NCBI GenBank assembly: GCA_022539475.1
Contig: VCMS01000216.1
Coordinates: forward strand, 124,001 to 188,000
Origin: Gracilaria domingensis
Taxonomy: Eukaryota > Rhodophyta > Florideophyceae > Gracilariales > Gracilariaceae
DNA: 64,000 bases
Reading direction: 5' to 3'
Positions 24,101-35,427 of this stretch are shown in pieces. Each line of letters opens with the position of its first letter. Position 1 is the stretch's first letter. A program made the position numbers and the translations under genes. The notes beneath the pieces were generated by a model. It saw nothing but the letters and a program-made list of their open reading frames with translations. It did no database searches and was not told the origin of the DNA.

Positions 24101-25495
24101 ACCGGCACTAGGTTCCAGTTGATAGACTCAACCGTTCCCAAGAAGGATCTAAGCTCATCAGCGTTGTTCTGTGACCCAAGGGGTATCGACAAATCTAAGC
24201 CACGCATGGCCATGATCAACCTAGGGGGTATATACCACAAGCGGTGATGATCATAGACCTCCCAGAGGAAATTTGCAGCTACCCGTGCCGCCGATTCGGC
24301 GAGAACCAATGACCAATACCCAGACTGCGGGTTCGCAATCAATTTGGACCCGATGTAATGGATACAGGGTGGAAGCTCGGCGTAGAACCCACGGGGTACC
24401 TCAACCAGACTCCACTACGGAGGCAACGGAACATACCGGCCAGACTTAGCGTTGTTGCGAATACGCTCAATCTCCACGTTGGAGTACGGAACCAGAAACC
24501 TGTGGCGGGTGCGTGCCTTGCGCTCGAGCTTGACTCGCAGGTCGAACCGCTGCTGGGTGTCGTATCGGCTAATGTACCGGAACTCCGCTCGGAGGATGGG
24601 TCTCTCCCAGCAGAGCATATACGGCTCCCAACCGGCGATTCCTCTAAAGGACTATTCGGGGAACTTCGCCAACGCATCTCCGTATGAGATCTCACCGTAT
24701 GTTCGGTAGAACGCCGGGTCAAACCCATAAGATGCGGGTATCAAATGCTCGTTGCGAGTTCGCTCTGCGCCTTGGTAGGCCAACTTCGCCAAGCCCGCTC
24801 GGGCGCTGTAGAGGGACTCACCACGAGATCGGCACAGGAAATACGGCGGTATCGCAATGCGCCCACGCCAATTCGGGCATCGGACGAGTTCCACTGGAAT
24901 CCCACGCGGGAGCTTGCCGTTCTCCACGTAGGAGTGGATGAGCGCATCATTCTTCACCGCATCGGAGTGGAACCACGGGGCCCGTGAGTAGATCAAACTA
25001 TCCGTCTTTGGATCGCGCACTTGCAAAGACTCCTTCGAGATCCACCCATCGGGGGTTGATGTCAGGAGCATCGCTTGCTGCGGGTTCCACGCCACGGCAG
25101 CAGGAGCGGGACCCTGTGTCGGGTGTGCGTGCATCGGAGCGTTCCCCTGAGAGAGCGGGGCCAAAAGAAACCCACCGACGTACTGCGGGTGTTGCTGTTG
25201 CCCAGCGGGAGCAAGGGCATTGTTTTGCTGTCCGTTACCGGAGGAAGAAGGAGCTCCCCCGACGGGGTTGGTTGGAAACGGGTTCATCCCAGACGCGGAG
25301 GGATAGACAACGACGGCTGATGTGTGAGACCTAGGAGATGTAGTCGCGGTGTGAGCTGATATCACCTCGAGGGTGCGCTGTATGCGTGGAACCGGGATGT
25401 CGGTGATATCCATCGCGGGATGCCCGCCTATTTAAGGACTTACCGTCTCGGCCTCGCAGCGTCACGACGGCGACTCTGGACTAAGGAGGGGGATA
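18179..25495 (+). mobile_element. Chromovirus A interior, copy 2
   Basis: This is almost base-for-base the same as 9147-16448, at a constant offset of about 9048. It has gag (to 20269), protease (20272-21138), linker (to 21883), chromodomain (22986-23195), antisense frame (about 23548-25413, minus) and polypurine tract (25483-25495). The only differences I noticed are a few single-base insertions or losses, most of them near the gap. Identity this high over more than 7 kb, together with the repeated host flank, suggests one genomic element assembled twice. Broken in the same way as copy 1. Confidence 0.85.
23548..25413 (-). pseudogene. Antisense extra reading frame (aORF), copy 2
   Basis: Same sequence as the antisense frame at 14500-16366. 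It begins MDITDIPVPRIQRTL about 80 bp from the 3' LTR and carries the same core blocks (AFYRTYGEISYGDALA, LWEVYDHHRLWYIPP). Its divergent relatives lie at 29353-31230 and 48075-50009. It should not be counted as independent evidence, because copy 2 is probably copy 1 again. Broken. Confidence 0.65.
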
Positions 25496-26492
25496 TGTAG
25501 AGCAAACCCGATTCTGAGGGTGTTTGACGAAGAAGCTCTTCATACATGAGCGATGCGCCCGTGCACGTGGCACTCGAAGTTATGAGGTGCATCCCCCCAC
25601 ATGGGAGTCTTCAACCGTTCGTTATTTTAATCTTAATTAGCACCCGTAGAGGGGCGTGCATGGGCCAAGGCCCCTGATTGGGCGTGGACACGTGGAGGTG
25701 GATGGCTAGTACACCAGTGGGGTATTTTGGGGGATATTTTAGTTTGTCTTTATTTTCTGCACCTTGACAGTAGGGTTGCGTACGTGTACCACCCGTACGG
25801 GTGTGCACTATTGTAATCGGTCAACCGGCCCTGCACCTGGGGTACTTAGAGGTGCAGGGGCGGCTGAACACCACCTGATGGTAAAGCAACCAAGCCTCTC
25901 CTTCGAGAACTGCCACTCGGATCAGAAGGCACTTAAGACTCATCTTGAGTGTGCGCTCTACGCGCTACTGCCCTTGCCGGTGTACTACTCCGCCCGGAGG
26001 GTCACCTCAAGAGGTATAAGTACGCGTACTCCCCTTGGGACGCCTAAGGAATCTGTATATACCGTGTGGTATTGACGTCTACTATTTCTATTAATTCCTG
26101 ATTGCAGGACAGATCTCCGCCCCAGTATTGGGTTCTTTCTTGGTCCTTTTCGTGTCTTTTCCCCGACGTTGGGCCTGTTGCCTGCGTGTGCACGGCCCGC
26201 GTCTCCTCTTTGGACGTATCTCTTTTTCCTTTGTTTCTTGGGCTACGCCTCCTTCCGGAGTGTCTGGCTCACCCCTTTTCGGGTATTCCTCGCTTCTACA
26301 CCGTTCTTGGCTGGTGATTCCCCTGGTATTGGACTTTCTGCATTCAACTCTGTAGGTTTTCCTCAGTACACTACTTGTCTTACACCCAGGTCCCCGGTGT
26401 CAACAGAGGCTCGTCCACCGAGTTACCATCCCCTAGGGAGCAGGACTTCGGACATCCTGTGCGTGTTTCACCCATCCTGGGTCTGCACCACA
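25496..26492 (+). repeat. 3' LTR of chromovirus A (997 bp)
   Basis: It begins TGTAGAGCAAACC and ends GTCTGCACCACA. It has the same length as the 5' LTR at 7931-8927, with about 16 differences by eye. It is preceded by the polypurine tract and followed by the 5-bp duplication GGTGT. Confidence 0.85.
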
Positions 26493-26497
26493 GGTGT
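26493..26497. repeat. Right target-site duplication (GGTGT) of chromovirus A
   Basis: Matches 7926-7930 exactly. It marks the whole array as the product of one insertion event. Confidence 0.75.
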
Positions 26498-27416
26498 AGT
26501 TGTCTCACATAGTTTTGGAGGCACTACATGGTGATGATGGCGCTTTTTAAGCAATTTGAAAGCTTTGGAATGTATTGTTTAAAACTTACGTCGTTTTCAG
26601 AAGACATACTTCTTTCTCAGAAGTTTTGGACTTTTGAAGTTTTTGTAAAAAATTAAAACTTTCAGATAGTTTCAGAATTCGTCTAGCTACAATTGAATAT
26701 TTTAGAAAAGACTAGCGTGTCGGGGAGGCACTTCCAGGCTCTCTTTTTGATCTGCACTTGAGCAAAAAAGAAGGGAGATTGATTTCGCGCTCTGTATGAC
26801 AAGTTAATTAGATTTTACCTAATTCAGTAGGTGTACTGTATAAAAAATATTTTAACTATACTAAATGTACTATTAAAATAAATTTAATAAGAAAAAGCCC
26901 ATTAATTCATAACAATAATCATTGGATATATTTAAAATTTAATAAAAATGATAATATTAATACTTTTCTGTTTTTCTCAAGACAAAACCCAAATTAAGAT
27001 TTGTATCAATTAAATTTTGTCAAGAAGTTTTATTTGACCTCCATTGAAGTTTAAGATGGGTCACAGTAAGAAGTCACTGATCAAGGACATAAGTAACATT
27101 AAAATGATTTACAACAAATTCGGCTAAATCATGGAATATAACTATATCAAAAAGCAGTTTAACTTCAGGAGAGAAATCGGAATCATAGAGAAATTCTTCC
27201 AATTATCCTGAAGCATCTTCAATAGCATTTATGAATCTTTTTTCACGTTAAGGGTGTAGATAAGCAAAAAGGGACAGAATAAAGCAGCAAAAAAAGATAT
27301 ATTCCTTATCAATAGTTGCCATGATAAAATTATTATTGTACAAATTTAGCAACCTGCCGAGTACCATTGCACATGCTTTTGTAAACAATGGTCTTCAAAG
27401 TTAAAAATAAGCAAGG
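26498..27416. other. AT-rich stretch without a gene
   Basis: Host flank of the element, strongly AT-rich from about 26690. No open frame of note, no known repeat and no RNA gene was seen. Confidence 0.6.
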
Positions 27417-27419
27417 CTA

Positions 27420-29323
27420 ATGTAAAGAGAGCCCCACACAGAAAAGCGCTTTTGTGTAGTGCAAAACCACTTCACGGGCGGAGACAAAAACCACCCGCGT
27501 GCGCGGTAACCACTCAACGTGTTCAGCCTTGCTCCCTATGTTGGGCGGCTGAGTGGGAGAGCCCTCCGTTGAAATTGACACGTGCCAGGCGTAACTCCGG
27601 GCGACCTCTCTCTGCCTTACAGAAGGAGGTGAAGTCGGAGAATCCACCGATGTGGCGGGCACAAGTGGGAAGGGGCACGCCACAGGAGTGGTAAGATCCG
27701 CGTTAGCGGTGGGAGAGAGGAAAAAATAACGGGGGAATCGGGCCGTGTATATGGGCCGTGTATATGGAGCAAGAGCCCGGGAAACGGAGTTGGATGGCGA
27801 AAACAGCGCTGAATAAACCTGTGCACACAGGGCGGAACACAGCATAGCCGTGGGTAAACAATGTAGAAATAAAAACACAGAAAGAAACAATAGACACAGG
27901 AAGTAGCACCGTAGTGTACGGACAGTGGTTCCTTGAGGGGCAAGGGGGGATAACTACACCGGAATGGTGGGAATACTCTCCTCGATGGAGTGGGATCGGT
28001 CACCAGCGGAGCTAGTTAGAGCCAAGATTCCCCTTGTTGGGGTTTACTTAGTGGGGGCGACGGCGGTCGCCGTCGCCTAAGTACTGGCACTAAGCTACCG
28101 CTACATTACTGGTCATTGCTGGCACCGTGGCCAGTATCGGCCACGTGTGCATCACTGTACCCCCTTGACTCACGGGGCGTCCGCCCAGGGCGGAAACACT
28201 ACACGTGTCCGGAAACTATTGTGGAGCAAACCCTTTGGGGTCTCTTGGTTTTGTCAACTCCTTTAAGGATCCGTACCTGGGTGATGAAGGTGTGTGTGAG
28301 TAATGGATATGATCCCTTCATGGGAGGAATGAACGCTGGTTCTACCTGACCTTTCTTAGGTGGACTGGGTTTTGACACCATTGCCTGGTGTGGAACACGC
28401 GGGATGTGTGTAGTATGCAGGGGCGCATTGTACCATGAGGTACCCTGACAGTGGGTGATCCACGTGTATGGACCTCATGAGGTGTGCACTACTTTAGTTA
28501 ATATTGTTAGTTTAATGTGTAGTTAGACCTACTTAGGTGAGCGCGGCCTCGCCGTCGCGAGCGCTTAGTAAAGTCAACCAAGTCTCGCTTCGAGAACTGC
28601 CACTCTGAAGCGGGAACACTTGAGACTCATCTCTTGAGTGTGGGCTCTTGTCGTCGCTGCCCTTGCCGGTGCACAACTCCACACGGAGGGTCACCACAAG
28701 TGGTATCAGTGCGCAAACTCCCCTTGGGAAGCCTTAGGATCTCTGAATACCAAGTGAGGGTTGACCTTTTGTTTGTTTCTTATTCCTGAGTGCAGGACAG
28801 ATTTCCGCCCCAGTATTGGGTTCTTTTGTTGTTTCACCTTCGTTTTTCCCCGTCTTTTGGGCCTGTTGCCTGCTTGCGCACGGCCCTTGACTCCTCTTCT
28901 CTGGATCTTTTCTGTCTCTTTTCTTTTTCGGGCTACGCATCCTCTTGGAGTCTACAGTCCACTCTCTCGAGTTTCCCTACCTTTTCCCCATTTCTTTCTG
29001 GGTCTTTCCTATCTTTCTGGCTTCTCTTTTAAACCTCTGTAGGTTCTACCTCAGCCCACTACTGGCTTTAAACCCAGGTCCTCGGTGGCAACGGAGGCTC
29101 TCCAGCCGAGCTTCCATCCCAACAGGGAGCAGGATCTCGAACGTCCTGTGCGTGTTTCCCGTTTCCGGGCTTGCACCACAACTATACCCCTCTCCGGTGA
29201 ATTCCCAGATCTGATGAACCCTCCCTATCGATACTCATAACCGGGGGGTGTTACCATCAGACCGGGTCTAACAATTATGAGTCGCCATCAGCGGCTTTCC
29301 CCAAAAAGGAGTTTTGCTGTACA
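27420..29323 (-). repeat. 3' LTR of chromovirus B, interrupted by a solo LTR
   Basis: On the minus strand the LTR starts TGTACAGCAAAAC at 29323, comparable to TGTAGAGCAAACC of family A, right beside the polypurine-like GTCTCAAGAGGGAGAGA (29324-29340). It runs to 29186, is interrupted by 28220-29180 and one target copy, and resumes at 28219. It ends near 27420, for about 940 bp in all. The part near 28055-28085 holds the palindrome GGCGACGGC...GCCGTCGCC. A similar palindrome is found in the right-hand remnant. Confidence 0.65.
28220..29180 (+). repeat. Solo LTR of a family-A relative inserted in another LTR
   Basis: It begins TGTGGAGCAAACC and ends TTGCACCACA, 961 bp, in plus orientation and without any interior. 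ACTAT stands both immediately before it (28215-28219) and immediately after it (29181-29185), a perfect 5-bp target duplication. The sequence follows the family-A LTR (for example CAGGACAGAT...CCGCCCCAGTATTGGGTTC) but is clearly divergent. Solo LTRs arise by recombination between the two LTRs of a full element. Confidence 0.85.
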
Positions 29324-29352
29324 TCTCTCCCTCTTGAGACGGTAACACCCGA

Positions 29353-31230
29353 ATGCACTCGGTCATTCCCATCACCATGAGTATAAGTACCCCTCTCCAT
29401 CCGGGGGCCTTCGCCGACATTTCAGTCAACACAATGCCAGACAACAGCGCCGTCATCACCATCTCTGCCCTTCCGCAGTTCTCTCTCGCGATGCAAGGCA
29501 ACGATTCGAACTCTCCGAGCCATTCGCTGCGATATCCGCGTCGCGGTTCTCCGACTCTCCGTCGTTCCGGTACTGCGCGCCTCTTCGTTCCCGTGCAACC
29601 ACGGTTCCGTTCTGTCCCCTATCCGACAGGGACTCTTCCAGCCTCCGTGGCGGCTACCGATGCAGCTCCGCCGATTTCCGCTGCGGCGAATATCCCCGAT
29701 TGGAGTGCACCGTCTGCCGCAGCAGTTCCGACCAGCTCCGGTGGATGGCCCACGCCGAGCTCCCTCCGAGTGAGAACCCCGCACTATCATAGCGGTTTCT
29801 TCGCCAGGGCTCTCTGGTTCGCTACCGAAGCCGTTCGGGACAACTCTCTAATCGACTCCTGTGCCGTTGACGGAGTACTCCCCGGCGGTCTGCCAGTCAG
29901 CGTAGTCCGTTCGTGGGACTGGTTAGCCCCTATTGCGGTTCCGCGCGACTGCCTCTGGTGGGAGAGCAACGAGTCCGAAATGTATGCTCGGAGCGAGATG
30001 GCCCGCTTGGGATTTGCCCGGTTTTACCGGTCTCCGAACGATCTCCCGGTGCTACCAGAGTATCGTTTCGATGTTGCGCGATACCGTACTTACGGAAAAT
30101 CCCAGTATGGGAACCGCCTCGCGGCTATATTGCCCGACCTTGGGAGCTACGCAGACAGCGTTCAGCCTTACCAGGACCTTGTGCTCTGGACGAGGCCGAT
30201 TCTCCAATCGGAGTTCCGATATCTCCGCAAGCCGACGCGGCGCGATTTCTTCAAAGGACTCCGCGACGAGCGCAAATGGAGGTCCCGATTCGGGTTGCTG
30301 ATTCCCCACCAGTGTGTGGAGGTCGAGCACCTTGCAGCGAGCTCCCGTTACGAACGGTATGTCCCACTCCTCGATTTCTGGTTCCGGGTGGAGGTGCCCC
30401 GAGGATGCTACGTGGAGCTTCCTCCGTGCCTGACGTACGTCTGTTCCAGGTTCCTTCCGGCATCAAATCCGCCTCGCGGTCTGTGGAGTCTCGTCGCTAC
30501 GGAATGGACCGTTTGTGTTGCGGCCTCTCTCCTATGGGAGGTGTACGATGCTTACCGGTTGTGGTACGTGCCGGAGTTAGTCCGCCATTTGATTCGCGGC
30601 TTGGATCTTTCCGAGGTCCTCGAGTCTGTCCATAACGAGTGGGAGGTCCGTGGACTTCTTGATGTCCTCGACGAGGTCGACTGGGATCAGGTTCCCACGG
30701 GGCACGTGTCCGAGGGCATACGCTGTCGGTGGGAGCGATCTCCGGGGCGCAACGTGAACGCGGGAGACTTCGTGTTCTTCGACCCATGGGAATAGGAGCA
30801 CATCTCCGCTCAGGAGGCTGCCGCGCGACGCGCTGCGCAGCGCACCGTTCCGGTGGGGCACCCGCGAGGGTTCGTCTTCGTCGAAGGAAGTGACGAAGAT
30901 GAGAAACTCCCTGATGTGGAGGACGTACCTACCGAAGGGTCGGAAGTGGTGGAGGAATTGGATATCACCGAGGGCAGTGTGCCCGTTCTGGCTCTCCCAG
31001 CGATGCCGGCTGCCCAAATGAGTCCAGATCCTTCGACAGAAGACGCCGGTGCCAGCACCGATCGGCAGATAGCGGTTATCTGCAACTTCCTTAACGGAAT
31101 GGGAGTGTTCGTCCCCCCGTCGGTGACGGACCTTGCCACGCTGCAGCAGCTGGCTGCTCAGCACGTCTGTGGTGGAGGCGGGGGCTCCACTGGTGGTGGT
31201 GGTGGATTCTTCTCCGGTCTTGGAGGTTAG
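29353..31230 (+). pseudogene. Antisense extra reading frame (aORF) of chromovirus B
   Basis: This region begins about 30 bp inside the 3' LTR and runs against gag-pol. The N-terminus is Ser/Pro/Thr-rich. The core holds DWLAPIAVPRDCLW, ARYRTYGKSQYGNRLA, WTRPILQSEFRYLRK, PRGCYVELPPCLTYV, LWEVYDAYRLWYVPE and AGDFVFFDPWE. An acidic segment (EGSDEDEKLPDVED) and a Gly-rich end follow. The aromatic Y..YRLW(Y/F)(V/I)P and (F/Y)V(F/Y)(F/Y)(D/N)P motifs are the best conserved between the elements. No membrane segment and no known domain is recognised. Broken, with about one break. Confidence 0.75.
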
Positions 31231-31469
31231 TACCATGCTAGCGTGGGTGACCTCATAGTGTAGTGAAGGGGCTTGCCCCAGAAATGGCAGTAAAAACTTT
31301 CCGGCTGTTGCCGGTCTTCCCCTCTCCTTCCTCTTCTTTTCGCCTAGTAGCGGTGTTCGGCTTTGGGTGGTAATTGTCCGCGTGATGCGGTGTTCCTTCC
31401 TCTATGGGTGCTTCAGCCCACTTGGGCTTTGTCCTATGTGGCTGGTATCGCTGTACGGGTTCTCCGGTG

Positions 31470-31709
31470 GTACTGCAGTACCTTCGACCGCGGTATATGC
31501 TCGATTGGCTCCGGAGTGTCTTTCTCGAGATGGTAGCCGTACCATCGGACTTGGTACTTCAACTCTCCGTCGGAGCTGTATCCGTGTCCGACAATGCGGT
31601 CCATCACGAACTCCTTCTCAAAGGTGTACCTCTCCGTACGTGGAGCCGTTGAAGTCCTCTCTTCGAGAGCCTGAGCTTCACCTCCGCGGTGGCAGCGTCC
31701 GTTCGGCAT
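31470..31709 (-). pseudogene. Chromodomain end of pol, chromovirus B
   Basis: VMDRIVGHGYSSDGELKYQV, then RWYGYHLEKDTPEPIEHI, repeats the chromodomain pattern of the family-A element. It ends in the same RSKVLQYHRR motif. Confidence 0.75.
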
Positions 31710-31754
31710 CGCCGGTAGGGCGTCCCGTATGCTGGGCGACTTGTCCCTTGTTCG

Positions 31755-32480
31755 CTAGGGTTCCCCGTGGAGATTCATCGTTCCCGACATGGAGTCGCTT
31801 CCAACATCCTTGTGGGTCGCTCTGTCCTTCCAGTCTGCTCTAACGGCGAGCTGCCGTGGTTTTTCCGGCTTGGGCAACCAAGGTGTCAGTGAAATTTCCG
31901 CTTGGCGGCGGTTCGCCGAGTGGCGCACCGTCGCGCGCCGTGGAGGCGATGCGGCACCCGGCGAGCACGTGCGGGCTTTCCTTTGGTTTGCTTCGGGGTG
32001 TTCACTGTCAGCGACAGGTCTTGCGAGCTCCGTCGGTGCTTCTCTAACGTCTCCGTTGTCCACGGTGGCACTGTCAGCCTTAGGCGGCGGTTCTTCCGAC
32101 TGGTGGGACACTTGTCGGTCTGTGTGCTCCCCGTTGGCACTTGGGGTTCGATGGAGCTCCTGGGCCGTGTTTGAGGCTCCCACGCTTCGCTTCGGCGTTG
32201 CCACCTTCCCTGGAAGTTCTCCGAGGTCGCCTGGTAGGTTTCCCGTCAGCGGAGGCGTCGTGAGCATACGGTGCGACGACGTGCTAGGCGACGGCGTGCT
32301 GCGTTCTTCCGGTCTCCCGGATACTTCATCCCTCGATTCCGAGCCTTGCATCTTGTGAGCAGTCTCCCGCCACTGCGGTTGTTCCTCTTCCGGACTCGGT
32401 ACGGTCCCTCTGACCGTGTTTTCAAGCGCAGTTGTGGGCGTCGGTGTCGCGCTTTTCGCCCCCCCCCCCTCGCGGTGTTT
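31755..32480 (-). pseudogene. Low-complexity linker between integrase and chromodomain, chromovirus B
   Basis: The encoded peptide is rich in Ser, Pro, Thr, Glu and Arg, with no recognisable fold. It occupies the same place as the even longer linker at 50613-52080. It was probably a disordered spacer. Confidence 0.5.
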
Positions 32481-33896
32481 CTACGCTATGCGCCGAAAGC
32501 GACGAGTCACTAGCGTCTCCCTCACCCTCCTTAGCTTGAGCTGGGCGTGTGGGGAGTAGTATCCCGGGTGACGGCGCGATGCGCGTACGCGTTGCCGATC
32601 GAACAATCGCGGTCGGGTTCTTCTCCGGTACAGTTTCATCAGCCGTTGTTGGCTCTCCACTGCGATAGCGGGTGCTTCCTGTGCCGAGGCGATGTCCGAC
32701 ATTGTCGGTGATGAACTCAGGGATTCCAGCTTCGGCGACGGTACGATCCGATCGAGCGAAAAACGCTCGTGGGCTCCCTCGACATCGAGGACAACCGTTG
32801 TTTCGGTGGACGACACTACCCTGTAGGGGCCATCAGCGATTGGTGAAAACTTGTGCTTCTTCTTCTTTTCGGGGTTGTAGTACTCCTTGCGAAGGAAACC
32901 GTAGTCATTCTCCCGAATTGGGCGGACATTCCGGCGTACCCGGGCGTCGAAGTTCGGCTTATACGCGGCCTGAGCCTTAGCGAGGTTTCCCCGAATCCTC
33001 GGGACCAAGCGAGTCAACCAGGCCTTCCAGGCGTCTCTGTGTAGGCGGGGTGACGGGAACTTGTCCAACGTTGGTTGGGATTCGAGAGCCACCGTTGGAG
33101 GAGTGCGAGAGAGCACTAACTCGAATGGCGAGAACTTCGTCGTGCGATGCAACGGCGTATTGTAGGCGTATGTCAACGCATCGGTGTAGAGGTCCCAATC
33201 AGTTGGGTGTTCTGACACGTATGTTCGCAATACGTTTAACATCGTGCGGTTGAATCTCTCCACTTGCCCGTTGCTTTGCGGATGGTAAGTGGTCGTGAAC
33301 CAGTTCTGGATGTCCAGGATCCGGCATACGTCTTGGAAAAACTTCGGCGTGAACTGCGAGCCGTTATCCGATAATAGATCAATCAGTGGTCTGTAGACAA
33401 ACACTCAGTGAGTGACAAAGGCTTGTGCCACCGCACTAGCGGTAATCTTCACGAGAGAGACTGTCCGCACTAGCTTCGAGAAGCGGTCCGTAATTACCAG
33501 TAAGAACCAATTGTTCCGACGTGTTCGGACGAAATCTCCGAGGATGTCGACTGCCACAAACTCGAGAGGTGCCCGTGGTGGGAAGAGACCCAATTGCTTG
33601 GAGTACTTCCGCAGCTTCACGCGATTCTTCGCACAATCCGAGCACCCACGCACCGTGGCGTATGCGTCGAAGGTCATTGCTGGCCAGTAGAAGTCCCTGC
33701 GAAGGATGTAGTAAAGCTTTCTTCCTTCGGGTTGGCCTGATAACTTCGCGTAGTGCGCTAAGGTCAGAACTCGAGATTGCAACGAGTGTGGCACCACAAT
33801 CTGTGGCCTGGGTGCTACTGTTTGGATTAGATACCCCTGATCGTTGGTGAGAAAGGGGATTTGGGCTCCCCCGTTGAGGCGAACGCGAATCTGCAT
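32481..33896 (-). pseudogene. Integrase region of chromovirus B
   Basis: The zinc-binding HHCC part is visible in LTLAHYAKLSG and CSDCAKNRVKLRK. The catalytic core contains FVAVDILGDF, LLVITDRFSKLV, DNGSQFTPKFFQDV and TTYHPQSNGQVERFNRTML, which is the D-D-E arrangement. The C-terminal part (PIADGPYRVVSSTETTVVLD) is the usual GPY/F-type module. Integrase inserts the cDNA into the genome. Part of a broken element. Confidence 0.85.
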
Positions 33897-35295
33897 GTAT
33901 GGGGTCCGTGTGTTGCTCCCGGATTAACTCCTCTGGAGTGATTGGAACGAACGCTTCTGGCAGGGTTTCTGCATCTGACACGGCCAGGATGGCATCGTAG
34001 GTGCAAATCTCCGAGTCATCGTCGGTATCTTCCCCCTCCCTCTCTCCAAAACAAAAACAGGAAATGTCTAGATCATCCACTGGTTCTGCCTCCGCGCCTG
34101 TTGCCAGGCGGGAGAGAGCATCGGTCTGAGTGTTGAGGATTCCCTTCTTGTAACGCACCTTGAAGTCAAACTCCGAGAGACAAAAACGCCACCGCATCAA
34201 ACAGCAAGAAGGCTCTGCGATGAAGAGGAGCCAACGGATCGCAGCGTGGTCGGTGTTTACCACAAATTCGTTTCCCATCAGGTATGGGCGAAGAGTCTGT
34301 AGTGCCCACACGACTGCCAGGAATTCTTTCTCGGGCACCGAGTAATTCTTCTCATGGATATTGAGACTCCTTGACCAGAATCCGATTGGGACGCGATCCT
34401 CACTGCCAGTGGTCTGAAACAACGCACAACCGATCTAGTTATTGCTGGCATCCGTATCCACCTCGTACGGCAATCCCGACTTTGGTAAGGCTAGCACCCG
34501 AGGTTTGGTAACGGCATCCACTAAGGATAAGAACGCCACTCCCTCAAGGTCTCCAAATAGTTCCAGTTTCACTGGTTGCCCCTTTCAAAGGAGAGAGTTT
34601 AACGGAGCTGCGATATCCGCGAAGCCCGGTATGAAACGTCGGTACACATTGCAAAGGCCGGGTAAGGAGCGGAGCTCCGTCTGCGTTGTCGGGTGTCTTG
34701 CCTCCTTGAGGGATTTCACCCGTATGTCGTCAATCGACAGCCGTCCTGGACGGATAATGTGGCCGAGATACTTCACAGTTGATGTGAAGAACTCACACTT
34801 CTTCAGCTTGAAGGTGATACCTGCGTCCTGCAGTACTCGCATTACTTCCTGTACATGCTTCAGGTGTTCGTCCAGGTTACTGGAAAATAAAATAATATCG
34901 TCCAGGTAAACCAGGCAGGTCTTCCACTTAAAGCGGGCGAGTAGGATATCCACCGCTCGCTGGAAAGTGGCGGGTGCATTCGTTAGTCCGAATGGCATCC
35001 GCTTAAAGCGATACAGCCCCTGGTGGCAGACGAACGCCGTCTTATCCCGGTCCTGTTCCCTGACAGGGACTTGCCAATATCCCCAGTTTGCATCTAGGGT
35101 CGTGAACACTCTCGCGCTTCCGAGCAAGTCAATACATTCGTCTATCTGAGGGATGGGATAATTGTCTTTGACGGTGACCGCATTGAGCTTGCGGTAATCA
35201 ATATAAAATCTCCACGAGCCATCGGCCTTGGGAGCCAGCACTACCGGCGATGCCCATGCTGACTGAGCGGGTTCAATCACTCCGGCGCGGACCAT
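33897..35295 (-). pseudogene. Reverse transcriptase and RNase H region of chromovirus B
   Basis: Reverse transcriptase: VVLAPKADGSWRFYIDYRKL, FTTLDANWGYWQVPV, MPFGLTNAPATFQRAVD and the catalytic LVYLDDIILFSSN. RNase H: GFWSRSLNIHEKNYSVPEKE, LAVVWALQTLRPYL and VNTDHAAIRWLL. The order is that of Ty3/gypsy pol. Broken. Confidence 0.85.
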
Positions 35296-35427
35296 CTTCT
35301 CAACTTGAGTCTTCCCTTCCTCCCGAGCTGTCGGTCCAGCCCTGTAAGGGTGTTGTGAAATGGGCCGGGTATCCGGGAGTAAATCGATCCGGTGTTCGGC
35401 AATCCCAATCTTCCCAAGAGAACCGTC

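Noticed and set aside
29353-31230. Envelope gene of an endogenous retrovirus
   Set aside because: The antisense protein has no signal peptide, fusion peptide or membrane anchor and lies in the wrong orientation.
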